From a gamma proteobacterium HIMB55 (GTDB taxonomy: Bacteria > Pseudomonadota > Gammaproteobacteria > Pseudomonadales > Halieaceae), in the NCBI GenBank assembly GCA_000227505.4, contig AGIF02000001.1, positions 1 to 64,000 on the forward strand: DNA of 64,000 nt. Reading direction: 5' to 3'. Shown piece after piece: positions 25,847-35,229 of the stretch (positions are counted from its first letter, which is position 1; every line of letters starts with the position of its first letter). The notes below the pieces were generated by a model that saw nothing but the letters and a program-made list of their open reading frames with translations, searched no databases and had not been told where the DNA came from. Both the position numbers and the translations under genes were made by a program.

Positions 25847-27325
25847 ATGAATCAAACTGACTATGATGCATTGGTAGCAGCTGGTTTCTCGCGGATTCCA
25901 ATTACGCGGACGCTGCTCGCTGACACCGAGACGCCGCTTTCGACCTTCTCGAAATTATGCCAAGCGCCTTATTCGTTTCTCTTTGAGTCTGTCGAGGGCG
26001 GTGAAAAGTGGAGTCGGTACTCGATCGTTGGGCTTCCCGCTACTGAACGTATAACTGTTCGCGGCAACACGATTTCGCGGTATAGAGGCAATGAGTTAGT
26101 TGATTCTAAGGAGTCGTCGGACCCACTTGCCGATATTGAGGCTTTGCACGAGTCGACCACCAGTACTCCCTTGTCTTCGCTACCTGTTTTTCATGGGGGG
26201 TGGGTAGGCTATTTTTCTTACGATACGGTTCGTTATGTGGAGTCCAAACTCTCCCAAAGCGCCAATCCTGACGACTTAGAAACACCGGACATTCTTCTCG
26301 TACTGGCTGAGGAAGTGGTGGTTTTTGATAATCTCCGTGGAACGCTCACGCTGATTGTTAATGCGGATGCCTCGGTATCCGGCGCCTTTGAAATGGCAAG
26401 CCAGCGTTTAGATGAGCTTGAGCAATCACTCTCGGAGCCCGCGGTGGCCCTCGGAAGCTTTGAGCTAGGTTCCACCGATACCAGTGAAATCGAGTCGCGC
26501 ATCACGTTTGGGACAGACCAGACTACCTTCGAGTCATGGGTTAAAAGGATTAAAGACTACATACTCGATGGTGACGTGATGCAGGTGGTCGTCTCTCAGC
26601 GCATGACGCTGCCGTTTTCTGCGTCGCCTCTCAATTTGTATCGGGCCTTAAGGCACCTCAACCCTTCGCCCTATCTCTTCTACCTCGATCTCGAGGATTT
26701 TCACGTGGTTGGTAGTTCGCCTGAGATTTTAGTGCGCTCTGAGCAGGGCAAAATCACGGTGCGCCCAATTGCTGGGACTATTCGGCGAGGCGCTGACGAC
26801 GCTGAGGACCGTGAGTTGGCTGAGCGCTTGCTCAACGATGAGAAAGAGCGCGCAGAGCATCTCATGCTGATCGACTTGGGTCGAAATGATATCGGTCGTG
26901 TGTCACAGCCTGGCAGTGTCGAGCTAACGGACAAAATGGTGATCGAAAAGTATTCCCATGTAATGCATATCGTCTCCAATGTGACGGGTGATGCTCGTGA
27001 AAACACCACAGCGATTGATTCGCTTCGCGCGACGTTACCCGCGGGCACTTTAAGTGGTGCGCCCAAGGTGCGCGCCATGGAAATTATTGATGAGCTGGAG
27101 CCCGTGAAGCGCGGTGTCTACGGTGGCGCTGTTGGCTATTTATCCTGGTCGGGCGATATGGATACCGCCATCGCTATCCGAACAGCCGTGGTGAAGGATG
27201 GTCGGCTAATTGTTCAGGCAGGCGCTGGCGTCGTCGCAGATTCTGTTCCCGAGTCAGAATGGGAAGAGACGTTAAACAAAGCGCGTGCCGTTTTGCGCGC
27301 GGCAGCCATGGTTGAGGCGTGCTAA
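25847..27325 (+). CDS. trpE: Anthranilate synthase component I
   Basis: A 492-residue chorismate-using enzyme making anthranilate with ammonia delivered by TrpG. The N-terminal regulatory part holds F-L-F-E-S-V-E-G-G (about 44-52), corresponding to the tryptophan feedback site L-L-E-S. The C-terminal catalytic part has I-A-G-T-I-R-R-G, D-L-G-R-N-D-I-G-R-V and A-G-T-L-S-G-A-P-K-V-R-A. AGGA seven bases before the ATG supports the start. No leader peptide with tandem Trp codons lies upstream, since rpe abuts. Control is therefore probably not by classical attenuation at this point. Confidence 0.98.
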   Translation: MNQTDYDALVAAGFSRIPITRTLLADTETPLSTFSKLCQAPYSFLFESVEGGEKWSRYSIVGLPATERITVRGNTISRYRGNELVDSKESSDPLADIEALHESTTSTPLSSLPVFHGGWVGYFSYDTVRYVESKLSQSANPDDLETPDILLVLAEEVVVFDNLRGTLTLIVNADASVSGAFEMASQRLDELEQSLSEPAVALGSFELGSTDTSEIESRITFGTDQTTFESWVKRIKDYILDGDVMQVVVSQRMTLPFSASPLNLYRALRHLNPSPYLFYLDLEDFHVVGSSPEILVRSEQGKITVRPIAGTIRRGADDAEDRELAERLLNDEKERAEHLMLIDLGRNDIGRVSQPGSVELTDKMVIEKYSHVMHIVSNVTGDARENTTAIDSLRATLPAGTLSGAPKVRAMEIIDELEPVKRGVYGGAVGYLSWSGDMDTAIAIRTAVVKDGRLIVQAGAGVVADSVPESEWEETLNKARAVLRAAAMVEAC

Positions 27326-27329
27326 GGCG

Positions 27330-27431
27330 ATGGTTAATACGAAGAGTAAAACCGAGGCCTGTTTGATGGCGCATTCAACCGAGCTTTCCATAACAGTTTT
27401 AACAACCACTGAGCGAGTAGTGACACGATGA
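27330..27431 (+). CDS. Candidate 33-residue bridging open frame between trpE and trpG
   Basis: An ATG four bases after the trpE stop opens a 33-codon frame that runs through the whole gap. Its TGA overlaps the trpG ATG as ATGA. The peptide has no tryptophan, is rich in Thr and Ser, and has no signal peptide. An AAGG sits only two bases before the ATG, too close for a good ribosome site, so any translation probably depends on ribosomes ending trpE. It could serve to pass ribosomes to trpG rather than to make a useful peptide. It may also be chance. Confidence 0.35.
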   Translation: MVNTKSKTEACLMAHSTELSITVLTTTERVVTR

Positions 27432-28054
27432 ACGCTTCGGCCGCAGAAAACGCCAAGGCAGGTAGCCCAGATATTTTGATGGTCGACAACTACGACTCGT
27501 TCACGTGGAATGTTGTTCAATATTTTTGGGAGTTGGGAGCGTCGGTCGACGTTTATCGTAACGACGAAATAACCGTTGATGATATAGCGAGGATTCGCCC
27601 TAAGCTCATCTGTGTATCGCCTGGGCCTTGCTCTCCCACCGAGGCGGGTATTTCCATTGAGACCATCAAGCGCTTTGCGGGTGATATCCCCGTATTCGGT
27701 ATCTGCCTCGGCTTGCAGAGTATTGGTGCAGCTTATGGCGGCGATGTGATTCGCGCGCCCGAGGTAATGCACGGCAAAACGAGTCCCGTCTACCACAATG
27801 GTACGGGTGTTTTTGAAGGTCTACCTTCACCTTTTACGGCAACGCGCTACCATTCGTTGGTCGTCGATCCAAAGACGCTGCCCCCTTGTTTTGAGGTGAC
27901 AGCATGGACGCTCGACGAGCAGGGCGAGCTTGATGTCATCATGGGCCTTAGGCATAAAGAATTCTCAGTCGAGGGTGTGCAGTTCCATCCCGAGTCCATC
28001 CTAACCGAGCATGGCCATGACATGCTCCGCAACTTCCTTGAGCAAAGGGGGTGA
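27428..28054 (+). CDS. trpG: Anthranilate synthase component II (glutamine amidotransferase)
   Basis: A class I glutamine amidotransferase of up to 208 residues supplying ammonia to TrpE. The catalytic triad is visible as Cys in G-I-C-L-G-L-Q-S and His/Glu in V-Q-F-H-P-E-S. The ATG at 27428 gives about 17 residues before the family start [13 protein letters not shown]; a TTG at 27476 or ATG at 27479 with AAGGCAGG upstream is an alternative start. The ATGA overlap with the bridging frame favours 27428. Some trpG homologues also serve para-aminobenzoate synthesis; no pabB is present here. Confidence 0.95.
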   Translation: MNASAAENAKAGSPDILMVDNYDSFTWNVVQYFWELGASVDVYRNDEITVDDIARIRPKLICVSPGPCSPTEAGISIETIKRFAGDIPVFGICLGLQSIGAAYGGDVIRAPEVMHGKTSPVYHNGTGVFEGLPSPFTATRYHSLVVDPKTLPPCFEVTAWTLDEQGELDVIMGLRHKEFSVEGVQFHPESILTEHGHDMLRNFLEQRG

Positions 28055-28059
28055 ATAGC

Positions 28060-28116
28060 ATGTCATCGATTGTGCTCGGAGCGTGTTTTTGCCTTAAAGG
28101 GCGGTGGAAGGTATGA
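28060..28116 (+). CDS. Candidate 18-residue bridging open frame between trpG and trpD
   Basis: An ATG five bases after the trpG stop opens an 18-codon frame ending in a TGA that overlaps the trpD ATG as ATGA. AAAGGGGGTGA, which includes the trpG stop, lies at a good distance ahead, so initiation is plausible. The peptide reads MSSIVLGACFCLKGRWKV and includes one Trp codon. This repeats the arrangement seen between trpE and trpG. It may be a coupling device, a one-Trp sensing peptide, or chance. Confidence 0.4.
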   Translation: MSSIVLGACFCLKGRWKV

Positions 28117-29150
28117 ATATCCAGCAAGCAATTGCGCAAGTGGTCGATGGGCAGTCCCTTAGTCGCGCAGATATGGAGCAGGTGATGCTCGCTGTCATGC
28201 AAGGCGAGGCCACTGAGGCACAGATTGGTGGCTTGTTAGTCGGGCTGCGAATTAAGGGCGAAACCATTGATGAAATCGTTGGAGCCGCGAGTGCCATGCG
28301 ATCGCTGGCGACACCCGTCGATATCGATCGCAATGGTCTCATTGACCTTGCGGGAACAGGTGGAGACGGGGCTGATCTCTTTAACGTATCAACGGCCGCG
28401 ACCTTTGTTGTGGCCGCAGCTGGTGGTCGCATTGCGAAACACGGTAACCGGTCGGTTTCTAGTTCGAGCGGTTCGTCCGACGTCCTTTCAGAGCTTGGTG
28501 TGAACTTGACTGTAACGCCCGAAGTGATCGCTGAATGCATCGATACGCTCGGTGTCGGGTTTATGTTTGCCCCAATGCATCACAGCGCAATGAAATACGC
28601 AGTGGGGCCTCGGCAACAACTGGCGATGCGAACTATTTTTAATGTGCTCGGCCCTTTGACTAATCCCGCCGGTGCGCGCCGTCAGGTGCTCGGTGTCTTT
28701 AACGCCGATTTGTGTCCTGTCATGGCGGCTGCATTGCAGGGTTTGGGCAGTGAGCACGTCATGGTGGTTCATGGCACTGACGGTCTCGATGAAATCTCTA
28801 TTTGCGAGCCGACAGAGGTTTGTGAGCTAAAAGATGGAACTCTGAGAAGTTATCAAATTGACCCTAAAGAGTTTGGTCACCACCATGCATCCCTGGATGG
28901 CCTGTCTGTGTCCACCGCTTCGGAGTCGGCCGCACTCATCAAATCGGCATTGGGCGGTGATGAATCTGAATCGGCCGCAAAGGCGCGCTCCATCATTGCA
29001 CTGAACGCAGGTGCTGGGCTTTATGTTGGCGGTCAGGCGTCGAGCTTATCGGCAGGTATTCAGTTGGCTGAAGACACGATCTCCTCAGGCGCCGCCCTTG
29101 ATGTCATCCAAACCTTTGCAGAAAAGACGCAGAGTGCCGCCGAGGCGTAG
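28113..29150 (+). CDS. trpD: Anthranilate phosphoribosyltransferase
   Basis: A 345-residue enzyme joining anthranilate to phosphoribosyl pyrophosphate. I choose the ATG at 28113 (M-N-I-Q-Q-A-I-A-Q-V) over an in-frame GTG three codons upstream. Family motifs are L-A-G-T-G-G-D-G-A-D-L-F-N-V-S-T, the PRPP site K-H-G-N-R-S-V-S-S-S-S-G-S-S-D-V-L, and P-M-H-H-S-A-M-K. It follows trpG by 58 bases and precedes trpC by 19 in the trpEGDC run. Confidence 0.98.
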   Translation: MNIQQAIAQVVDGQSLSRADMEQVMLAVMQGEATEAQIGGLLVGLRIKGETIDEIVGAASAMRSLATPVDIDRNGLIDLAGTGGDGADLFNVSTAATFVVAAAGGRIAKHGNRSVSSSSGSSDVLSELGVNLTVTPEVIAECIDTLGVGFMFAPMHHSAMKYAVGPRQQLAMRTIFNVLGPLTNPAGARRQVLGVFNADLCPVMAAALQGLGSEHVMVVHGTDGLDEISICEPTEVCELKDGTLRSYQIDPKEFGHHHASLDGLSVSTASESAALIKSALGGDESESAAKARSIIALNAGAGLYVGGQASSLSAGIQLAEDTISSGAALDVIQTFAEKTQSAAEA

Positions 29151-29169
29151 AGAGAAAAAGGCATAAATA

Positions 29170-29982
29170 ATGAGAAGCGACACACCTACAGTGCTTAAGC
29201 GCATCTGCGATCGGAAGCTCGAAGAGATTGGTGAGAGGAAGGCGTTGACTGATGTAGCCGTTCTCAAGGATCGAGCGTTAGCAGCGGACGCACCCCGAGG
29301 ATTTATTCGAGCACTCGAATCGCGCCGCGAGCAGGGTGTACCTGGTGTCATCGCTGAAGTGAAAAAAGCGAGCCCCAGCAAGGGCGTTATCAGGGCTGAT
29401 TTTGATCCTGCGAGCATCGCGGCAAGCTATGAAGACGGGGGGGCGGCTTGTCTCTCTGTCCTCACAGATATTGATTTCTTTCAGGGTGCCGACGCTTATT
29501 TACAGGCGGCGCGTGACGCAACAAAGCTACCAGCCATCCGCAAAGATTTTACGCTGGACCCCTATCAAGTTTGGGAGTCTCGTGCGCTGGGCGCTGACGC
29601 CATTTTGCTCATCGTGGCTTGCCTTGAAGATGAGCAGTTAGCGCAGCTCTTCGAGGAGGCCACCGCTGCGAGCCTCGATGTGTTGGTTGAAGTTCACGAT
29701 CAAACCGAGTTGGAGCGGGCGCTCAAGTTAGACATTAATCTGATTGGTATCAACAATCGTGACCTGCACACGTTCGATACGCAGTTAGACACCACGATAC
29801 AGCTCCTAAGTCACGTGCCTGAGGGGGTTACTGTGGTTACGGAGAGTGGCCTACACACATCAGGCGACATGCGCATGATGCTCGACAACAATGTATCGAC
29901 GTTTTTGATCGGTGAGTCGTTTATGCGGCAGCCGTCGCCAGGGGATGCGCTTGCGTCGATGGTAGCGGGCGCGCTCGGTTAA
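29170..29982 (+). CDS. trpC: Indole-3-glycerol phosphate synthase
   Basis: A 270-residue TIM-barrel enzyme closing the indole ring from carboxyphenylamino-deoxyribulose phosphate. Signatures are [13 protein letters not shown] with the catalytic Lys, [17 protein letters not shown], and G-I-N-N-R-D-L followed by V-T-E-S-G. It is monofunctional; no TrpF domain is fused. It ends the trp run, and its TAA shares the palindrome TTAA (29979-29982) with the stop of the convergent regulator. trpF, trpB and trpA are not in the window. Confidence 0.98.
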   Translation: MRSDTPTVLKRICDRKLEEIGERKALTDVAVLKDRALAADAPRGFIRALESRREQGVPGVIAEVKKASPSKGVIRADFDPASIAASYEDGGAACLSVLTDIDFFQGADAYLQAARDATKLPAIRKDFTLDPYQVWESRALGADAILLIVACLEDEQLAQLFEEATAASLDVLVEVHDQTELERALKLDINLIGINNRDLHTFDTQLDTTIQLLSHVPEGVTVVTESGLHTSGDMRMMLDNNVSTFLIGESFMRQPSPGDALASMVAGALG

Positions 29983-30635
29983 GCGGTTTTCCTGCCACCT
30001 GTGGGTTCGCGTAGCACCACGATCGTCTTTCCAGCGACGGTGATGTAGCCATCGCCCTCGAGCATTTTTAGGACCCTTCCGGCCATTTCTCGGGAGCACC
30101 CGACCAACTTGCCTAACTCTTGCCGCGTCACGCGGATCTGCATGCCATCAGGGTGCGTCATAGCTTCCGGAAGGGTTGTCAGCTGTATTAGCGAGCGATG
30201 AATCCGTCCGTAGACATCGATGAAAGTCAGGTCGGCAAGCTTTCTCGTCGTATTTTTTAGGCGTTGTCCGATCTGCGTCGTCAGTGCGTACAAGACATCT
30301 GGGAAGCGCTGACGGATAGCGTGAAAATCGCCGTAACTAATTTTTGCAAACTCGCAGGCCGTTCGTGTCACGAGATTAGCCGTCCGTGACTCCTCCCCAA
30401 ATAGGCCCATCTCACCGAAGAACTCGCCAGGGTTGAGGTAGCTGACCACCATTTCCTGATCCGGTGCTTCGCTGTCATCAACAATCACCGACACCGATCC
30501 GTCGAGAATCAAATAGAGGTCTCCGCTGAGATCACCCTGTCGAAACACCACTGACTTTGACTTCATAGTGATGCGCTCGCAGTGAACCAAGAAGGCCTCG
30601 GCGTTCGGAACACGTTTGCTCACTAAGTAATTCAT
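29979..30635 (-). CDS. vfr: CRP/Vfr-type cAMP-responsive transcription regulator
   Basis: A cyclic-nucleotide-binding domain (about 15-125, with [11 protein letters not shown] and S-R-T-A-N-L-V) is followed by a winged helix. The recognition helix reads [25 protein letters not shown], nearly the CRP/Vfr helix, so TGTGA half-sites are expected targets. I place the start at the ATG at 30635 (218 residues, M-N-Y-L-V-S-K); ATG at 30647 is possible, and a longer frame to 30716 would add a doubtful hydrophobic lead. Synteny trpC-vfr-osmC-coq7 equals Pseudomonas. A CRP-like box lies right upstream, suggesting autoregulation. Confidence 0.92.
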   Translation of the reverse strand: MNYLVSKRVPNAEAFLVHCERITMKSKSVVFRQGDLSGDLYLILDGSVSVIVDDSEAPDQEMVVSYLNPGEFFGEMGLFGEESRTANLVTRTACEFAKISYGDFHAIRQRFPDVLYALTTQIGQRLKNTTRKLADLTFIDVYGRIHRSLIQLTTLPEAMTHPDGMQIRVTRQELGKLVGCSREMAGRVLKMLEGDGYITVAGKTIVVLREPTGGRKTA

Positions 30636-30649
30636 GCTCATCACCATAA

Positions 30650-30665
30650 TGTGATTTGATGCACA
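30650..30665. promoter_or_regulatory. CRP/Vfr binding site at the vfr start
   Basis: TGTGATTTGATGCACA matches TGTGA-N6-TCACA at nine of ten defined positions. It lies 15 bases before the chosen vfr start and 93 before the divergent osmC-like gene. A weak minus-strand promoter (TTGGCG-18-TATGCT) just upstream would put the box downstream of the start point, fitting self-repression. Confidence 0.65.
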
Positions 30666-30757
30666 CTTAAAGTAGCATAGCGCCCACAAAAGGGCGGCGC
30701 CAACCGCAATCCTCACTAAGCACGGTTGGATTAAGAGTTACTTTTCGGGAGTCGAAT

Positions 30758-31177
30758 ATGCAAGGCACAGTTAAATGGGTCGACGACGTGATGTTCGTTG
30801 GCGAGTCAGGTTCAGGTCATAGTGTGGTTATGGATGGCCCCATCGAGCTCGGTGGACGAAACCACGGTTTACGTCCTATGGAGATGTTATTGCTGGGAAC
30901 TGGCGGCTGTGCACTGTTTGATGTTGTAACGATGCTAAAAAAGTCGCGTCAGGACATCACGAACTGCCGAGTGGAACTACAGGCCGAGCGCGCAGACGCA
31001 GTGCCCGCCGTGTTCACTGCGATAAACCTTCATTTTATTGTTGAAGGGAATGGCATCAAGGACAGCCAAGTAGCCAGGGCTGTTTCCTTATCCGCCGAGA
31101 AATATTGTTCAGCCTCTATTACGTTGGCGACGGGTGGCGTTGAGGTTACGCACTCGCATGAGACTGTTTCACTCTAA
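30758..31177 (+). CDS. OsmC family protein
   Basis: A 139-residue OsmC/Ohr-fold protein of the YhfA type. The reactive cysteines are in G-G-C-A-L-F-D-V-V-T-M-L-K-K-S-R (about 52-67) and K-Y-C-S-A-S-I-T-L (about 110-118). Proteins of this fold reduce organic hydroperoxides using a thiol pair, though the YhfA branch is not well defined. The ATG is preceded by CGGGAG. It is divergent from vfr with a shared 122-base promoter region that includes the CRP box, so it may be cAMP-controlled. Pseudomonas has the same pair. Confidence 0.9.
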   Translation: MQGTVKWVDDVMFVGESGSGHSVVMDGPIELGGRNHGLRPMEMLLLGTGGCALFDVVTMLKKSRQDITNCRVELQAERADAVPAVFTAINLHFIVEGNGIKDSQVARAVSLSAEKYCSASITLATGGVEVTHSHETVSL

Positions 31178-31357
31178 AGTCGCCAAGTCAGTCTAAAGGC
31201 GTCTGCTTGATCCACAGTTGGCTGTTTAATCTATGGGTGCCTGCTTAGTTCAAGTACGACAGTTCAGGTTGAACACAACCAGGGTCAGCGAGTGTTACGA
31301 TCAAGCTTCGATTTGGCTTATGCTCGACCCATGGCTTGTGGAGGATCTTGAGATAAT

Positions 31358-32005
31358 TTAGAGCCAGTAGGTGGTTTTGGTCATAACTTGGCTGACGCCT
31401 CGCATCGCTCGCTTTAGAGGTGCTGAGAACTCTTGACCACCCTGCTCGAGTGCGTGCGCTCCATGCCGTTCTTCCTCCTCGAGCATCTTCTGAAGCACGA
31501 GCTGGGACTTGCGGTCGTCCTCTGGAAGCTTTTGCAGATGCTCTTTCAGGTGCGCTGCCACGCCTTCTTCCGTTGCGTGAACAAAGCCAAGGCTGACTTT
31601 GTCACCAATAGCGCCGGTAAGCGCACCCAGAGCATAAGAACTTGCGAAGAAAAGAGGATTAAGTCGGCTGGTATGCGTACCCAGTGCATCTAAACGTTCT
31701 TCACACCAGTCGAGGTGATCTTTCTCTTCCTGCGCGGCTGCCAGTAGCGCCTCTCGAGTTTCTTCCGATTTGGCCACGAGAGCTTGGCCTCGGTAGAGCG
31801 CCTGCGCGCAGACTTCGCCGGTGTGGTTGATGCGCATTAGGCCACCTGCATGCTGACGCTCGGCATCCGTTAGATCTGCCTCGCTATGATCAGTGGCTGG
31901 GGAGGGACGCTCACCCGACAGCGACCCTGTGCCCGAGCTCACCTCGCGCAGCGCGGTATCCACGGTTGCGATCAATCGATCTAGGCTGGTGAGTCGTCTC
32001 TGCAT
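31358..32005 (-). CDS. coq7: Demethoxyubiquinone hydroxylase
   Basis: A 215-residue di-iron carboxylate hydroxylase for the penultimate ring step of ubiquinone synthesis. Ligand motifs are N-H-T-G-E-V-C-A, E-E-K-D-H-L-D-W and the C-terminal E-E-E-R-H-G-A. An N-terminal stretch of about 45 residues precedes the ferritin-like bundle. It lies 43 bases after purD on the same strand. The 180-base gap to the osmC-like gene shows no terminator or other feature. Together with the coq4-like gene it points to aerobic quinone metabolism. Confidence 0.97.
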   Translation of the reverse strand: MQRRLTSLDRLIATVDTALREVSSGTGSLSGERPSPATDHSEADLTDAERQHAGGLMRINHTGEVCAQALYRGQALVAKSEETREALLAAAQEEKDHLDWCEERLDALGTHTSRLNPLFFASSYALGALTGAIGDKVSLGFVHATEEGVAAHLKEHLQKLPEDDRKSQLVLQKMLEEEERHGAHALEQGGQEFSAPLKRAMRGVSQVMTKTTYWL

Positions 32006-32048
32006 ATCGGCGTTCTATTTTTCTCGCTATGTTTCTTGGTTTGCAAGG

Positions 32049-33323
32049 TTAACGTGCTAGCGCCCGCCAACCAATATCGGTTCGATACTTCATGCCTTCC
32101 CACTGAATAGATTCAATGGCTTGGTATGCGGCAGTTGCTGCATCACCCAGCGAAGCGCCTCGCGCGGTAACGCAGAGCACGCGTCCACCTGAGGTGACCG
32201 TTGTATCGTCGGCAATCGCCGTTCCAGCGTGGAAAACCTTAACGCCTTGCGGCTCACTGCCAAGACCCGCAATGGGCAAGCCAGTAGGGCTGGAAGAGGG
32301 GTAATGCTCTGATGCGAGTACAACCCCGATCGTGGCATCGCTACTCCAAGTGACGGTCTCGCTGGGTAAGCGTCCCTTGCAGGCAGCGAGGCAGTGTGAC
32401 GCAAGGTCAGACTCAAGACGCATCATAATAGGCTGCGTCTCTGGGTCACCAAAGCGGCAATTGAATTCGATCACTTTGGGTGCGCCTGATGCGTCAATCA
32501 TTAATCCCGCGTACAAGAAACCCCGATAGCGATTGCCATCTGCCAACATACCGTTCACCGTTGGGTGGATGATCTCGCTCATCACTCGCTCGTAGACAGC
32601 ATCGGTCACCACGGGTGCTGGCGAGTAAGCGCCCATACCGCCAGTGTTAGGCCCCGTATCACCCTCACCAACACGCTTGTGGTCCTGCGATGTCGCCATG
32701 GGAATCACATCGGTGCCATCCACCATCACAATAAAGCTCGCCTCTTCACCTGCGAGGAATTCTTCGATCACGACCCGCGCACCTGCGTCACCAAAAGCAT
32801 TGCCAGATAGCATGTCGCGCACAGCAGCTTCCGCCTCATCGACAGACATAGCCACGATGACACCTTTGCCCGCAGCAAGACCATCGGCTTTTACCACGAT
32901 CGGTGAACCTTGAGCCTGAATATAGGCGCAGGCCGCATCGGGATCCGTAAAGGTCTCGTAAGCACCGGTTGGGATCTTGTGCCGAGCAAGAAACTCCTTA
33001 GTAAAGGCTTTCGAGCCCTCAAGTTGTGCAGCAGCGGCAGAGGGACCAAAACAATGAAGTCCTTCACCTTCGAAGAAATCGACAATGCCATTCACTAAGG
33101 GTGCCTCAGGGCCGACAACCGTGAGTTCACAATTATTTTCCTTGGCAAAGCTCGCGAGGGCAGCGAAATCACTCGCATCGACTGAGATATTCTCCAGCTT
33201 GGGCTCGGTCACCGTTCCAGCGTTGCCTGGGGCAACAAAAACCGTCTTCACCTGACTTGATTGGGCTAATTTCCACGCTAGTGCATGCTCGCGACCACCG
33301 CCGCCTATCATCAATACGTTCAT
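32049..33323 (-). CDS. purD: Phosphoribosylamine-glycine ligase
   Basis: A 424-residue ATP-grasp enzyme for the second step of purine synthesis. It begins M-N-V-L-M-I-G-G-G-G-R-E-H-A-L-A-W-K, with family motifs V-V-K-A-D-G-L-A-A-G-K-G-V, D-H-K-R-V-G-E-G-D-T-G-P-N-T-G-G-M-G-A and F-N-C-R-F-G-D-P-E-T-Q. Length equals the usual 420-430 residues. It follows purH with only one base between, so the two are co-translated in the dusB-fis-purH-purD(-coq7) series. Confidence 0.99.
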   Translation of the reverse strand: MNVLMIGGGGREHALAWKLAQSSQVKTVFVAPGNAGTVTEPKLENISVDASDFAALASFAKENNCELTVVGPEAPLVNGIVDFFEGEGLHCFGPSAAAAQLEGSKAFTKEFLARHKIPTGAYETFTDPDAACAYIQAQGSPIVVKADGLAAGKGVIVAMSVDEAEAAVRDMLSGNAFGDAGARVVIEEFLAGEEASFIVMVDGTDVIPMATSQDHKRVGEGDTGPNTGGMGAYSPAPVVTDAVYERVMSEIIHPTVNGMLADGNRYRGFLYAGLMIDASGAPKVIEFNCRFGDPETQPIMMRLESDLASHCLAACKGRLPSETVTWSSDATIGVVLASEHYPSSSPTGLPIAGLGSEPQGVKVFHAGTAIADDTTVTSGGRVLCVTARGASLGDAATAAYQAIESIQWEGMKYRTDIGWRALAR

Positions 33324-33324
33324 A

Positions 33325-34899
33325 TCAGTGTCTGAAGTGCCTCACACCCGTAAATACCATGGCGATACCCGCCTCGTTTGCCGCTGCAATGATTTCATCG
33401 TCTCTTATCGAGCCGCCGGGTTGAATGACAGCTTTGATGCCACGTTCAGCGGCGTTATCAATTCCATCTCGAAAGGGGAAGAACGCATCTGATGCCATTA
33501 CCGCACCGGCCACTTCGAGGCCCGCGTGCTCGGCTTTGATGGCGGCGATTCGTGCGGAGTTCACGCGGGACATTTGTCCAGCACCCACACCGATGGTGCG
33601 CTCATTCGATGCATAAATGATGGCATTGGACTTCACGAATTTAGCCACACGCCACGCAAAGAGCATATCGCGCATCTCTTGCTCGCTAGGAGCACGCTCA
33701 GACACAACCGTAAGATCGTCCTCGGCAATAACGTGGTCATCGCGGTCTTGAATCAACAAGCCGCCATTTACCTTTTTCAGATCCCACGTTGGAGAGCGCT
33801 CGCCCCAATATCCGGTAGACATAACACGCACATTGGGTTTTCCGCTGGCAGCCTCAAGTGCAGAAGCCTCGATCTCGGGCGCGGTGATGACTTCGACAAA
33901 CTGTGAGTCGATGATCGTAGAAAGTGTCTCTGCATCGAGGGCTCTGTTGAACGCGATGATGCCGCCGAAGGCTGATTCGGTATCGGTCTCGAATGCCAGC
34001 TTGTAAGCATCAAGTAGTGTATCGGCTGTGGCAACGCCGCATGGGTTGGCGTGCTTCACAATGACGCATGCGGGCTGGTCAAAGGATTTTACGCACTCTA
34101 TCGCCGCATCCGCGTCGGCTACGTTGTTATAGCTAAGGGGTTTACCCTGGTGCAGCGTCGCTGTGCCAACACCTGCTTCCGTGGCATTTCTATCGGTATA
34201 GAACGCAGCGTTTTGATGAGGGTTTTCGCCGTAACGCATCACTGATCTGCGGGCAAATTGGAAGTTGGCCGTCCTTGGGAAATCGCTCAATTCATCATCA
34301 TCGAGACGCTTTCCGAGATAATTGGCAATAGCACCATCGTAGCCGGCAGTATGTTCGAATGCTTTGACGGCCAGATCGAATCGAAGAGCATCTGAGGTGC
34401 CTCCATGACCTGCAAGTTCTGATAGAACGCGCTCAAAGTCGCTGTTATCGACCACTATTGTCACGTCGCGGTGATTTTTAGCGGCAGCTCGTACCATTGT
34501 GGGTCCGCCGATATCGATGTTTTCGATCGCGTCGGCGAGGCTGCAATCTGGATTCGCTACAGTTGCCTCGAAGGGGTAAAGGTTAACCACCACTAGATCG
34601 ATCGCACCGATTTCGTTATTCGTCATTACCTCATCATCGGTTCCGCGTCGCCCTAATATACCGCCATGGATTTTCGGGTGCAGTGTCTTGACGCGACCAT
34701 CCATCATTTCGGGGAAACCTGTGTGGTCAGACACCTCGGTAACAGGTACACCCTCTGACACCAAAAGGCGGCAGGTACCGCCAGTTGAGAGGATTTGAAC
34801 GCCTTGATCTGCCAATCCTTGAGCGAAGGGGACAACGCCGGTTTTGTCGGAGACGCTAATTAACGCGCGCTTAATGGGGGCGATTCTCGCCTCGGTCAT
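33325..34899 (-). CDS. purH: Bifunctional AICAR transformylase/IMP cyclohydrolase
   Basis: A 524-residue enzyme catalysing the last two steps to IMP. I take the ATG at 34899 ([18 protein letters not shown]), which has AAGGA at a proper distance, rather than a frame seven residues longer. The N-terminal MGS-like cyclohydrolase domain shows [16 protein letters not shown]. The C-terminal transformylase has [10 protein letters not shown] and S-D-A-F-F-P-F-R-D. It lies 63 bases after fis. Confidence 0.99.
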   Translation of the reverse strand: MTEARIAPIKRALISVSDKTGVVPFAQGLADQGVQILSTGGTCRLLVSEGVPVTEVSDHTGFPEMMDGRVKTLHPKIHGGILGRRGTDDEVMTNNEIGAIDLVVVNLYPFEATVANPDCSLADAIENIDIGGPTMVRAAAKNHRDVTIVVDNSDFERVLSELAGHGGTSDALRFDLAVKAFEHTAGYDGAIANYLGKRLDDDELSDFPRTANFQFARRSVMRYGENPHQNAAFYTDRNATEAGVGTATLHQGKPLSYNNVADADAAIECVKSFDQPACVIVKHANPCGVATADTLLDAYKLAFETDTESAFGGIIAFNRALDAETLSTIIDSQFVEVITAPEIEASALEAASGKPNVRVMSTGYWGERSPTWDLKKVNGGLLIQDRDDHVIAEDDLTVVSERAPSEQEMRDMLFAWRVAKFVKSNAIIYASNERTIGVGAGQMSRVNSARIAAIKAEHAGLEVAGAVMASDAFFPFRDGIDNAAERGIKAVIQPGGSIRDDEIIAAANEAGIAMVFTGVRHFRH

Positions 34900-34962
34900 A
34901 ATGGTTTCCTTACCTTGCAATTGCTTTGCATCGTGTAGTGTCTACTCTGAGTTTATTAGGTG

Positions 34963-35229
34963 TTAGAGCAGATTGTGTTGCCGTAATTTTTTACGCAGTG
35001 TGCCTCTGTTAAGGCCGAGTAATTCAGAAGCACGGCTTTGATTGCCTCCGCAGTACTCTAAGACTACGCGAAGAAGCGGCTCCTCGACTTCCGAAAGTAC
35101 GAGGTTGTAAAAGTCTGTTGTGTCCTCGCCGTCGAGTGTTTCCATGAACTCTCGCACTGCGATTTCAACCGAATGCCCTAGGCCACCCTCGCGCTGACGC
35201 CCTTGTGATTTCGTCGTTTCATCTGTCAT
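34963..35229 (-). CDS. fis: DNA-binding protein Fis
   Basis: An 88-residue nucleoid protein. The ATG at 35229 overlaps the dusB stop as ATGA, as in many gammaproteobacteria. The C-terminal helix-turn-helix G-G-N-Q-S-R-A-S-E-L-L-G-L-N-R-G-T-L-R-K-K-L is nearly the E. coli Fis motif. The N-terminal arm is less conserved. Fis bends DNA, activates rRNA promoters and assists site-specific recombination. An upstream in-frame start would only extend into dusB and is unlikely. Confidence 0.97.
   Translation of the reverse strand: MTDETTKSQGRQREGGLGHSVEIAVREFMETLDGEDTTDFYNLVLSEVEEPLLRVVLEYCGGNQSRASELLGLNRGTLRKKLRQHNLL

Noticed and set aside
27272-27796. A 174-codon minus-strand open frame over trpE/trpG
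   Set aside because: It lies antisense to the trpG catalytic region and shows no family features.
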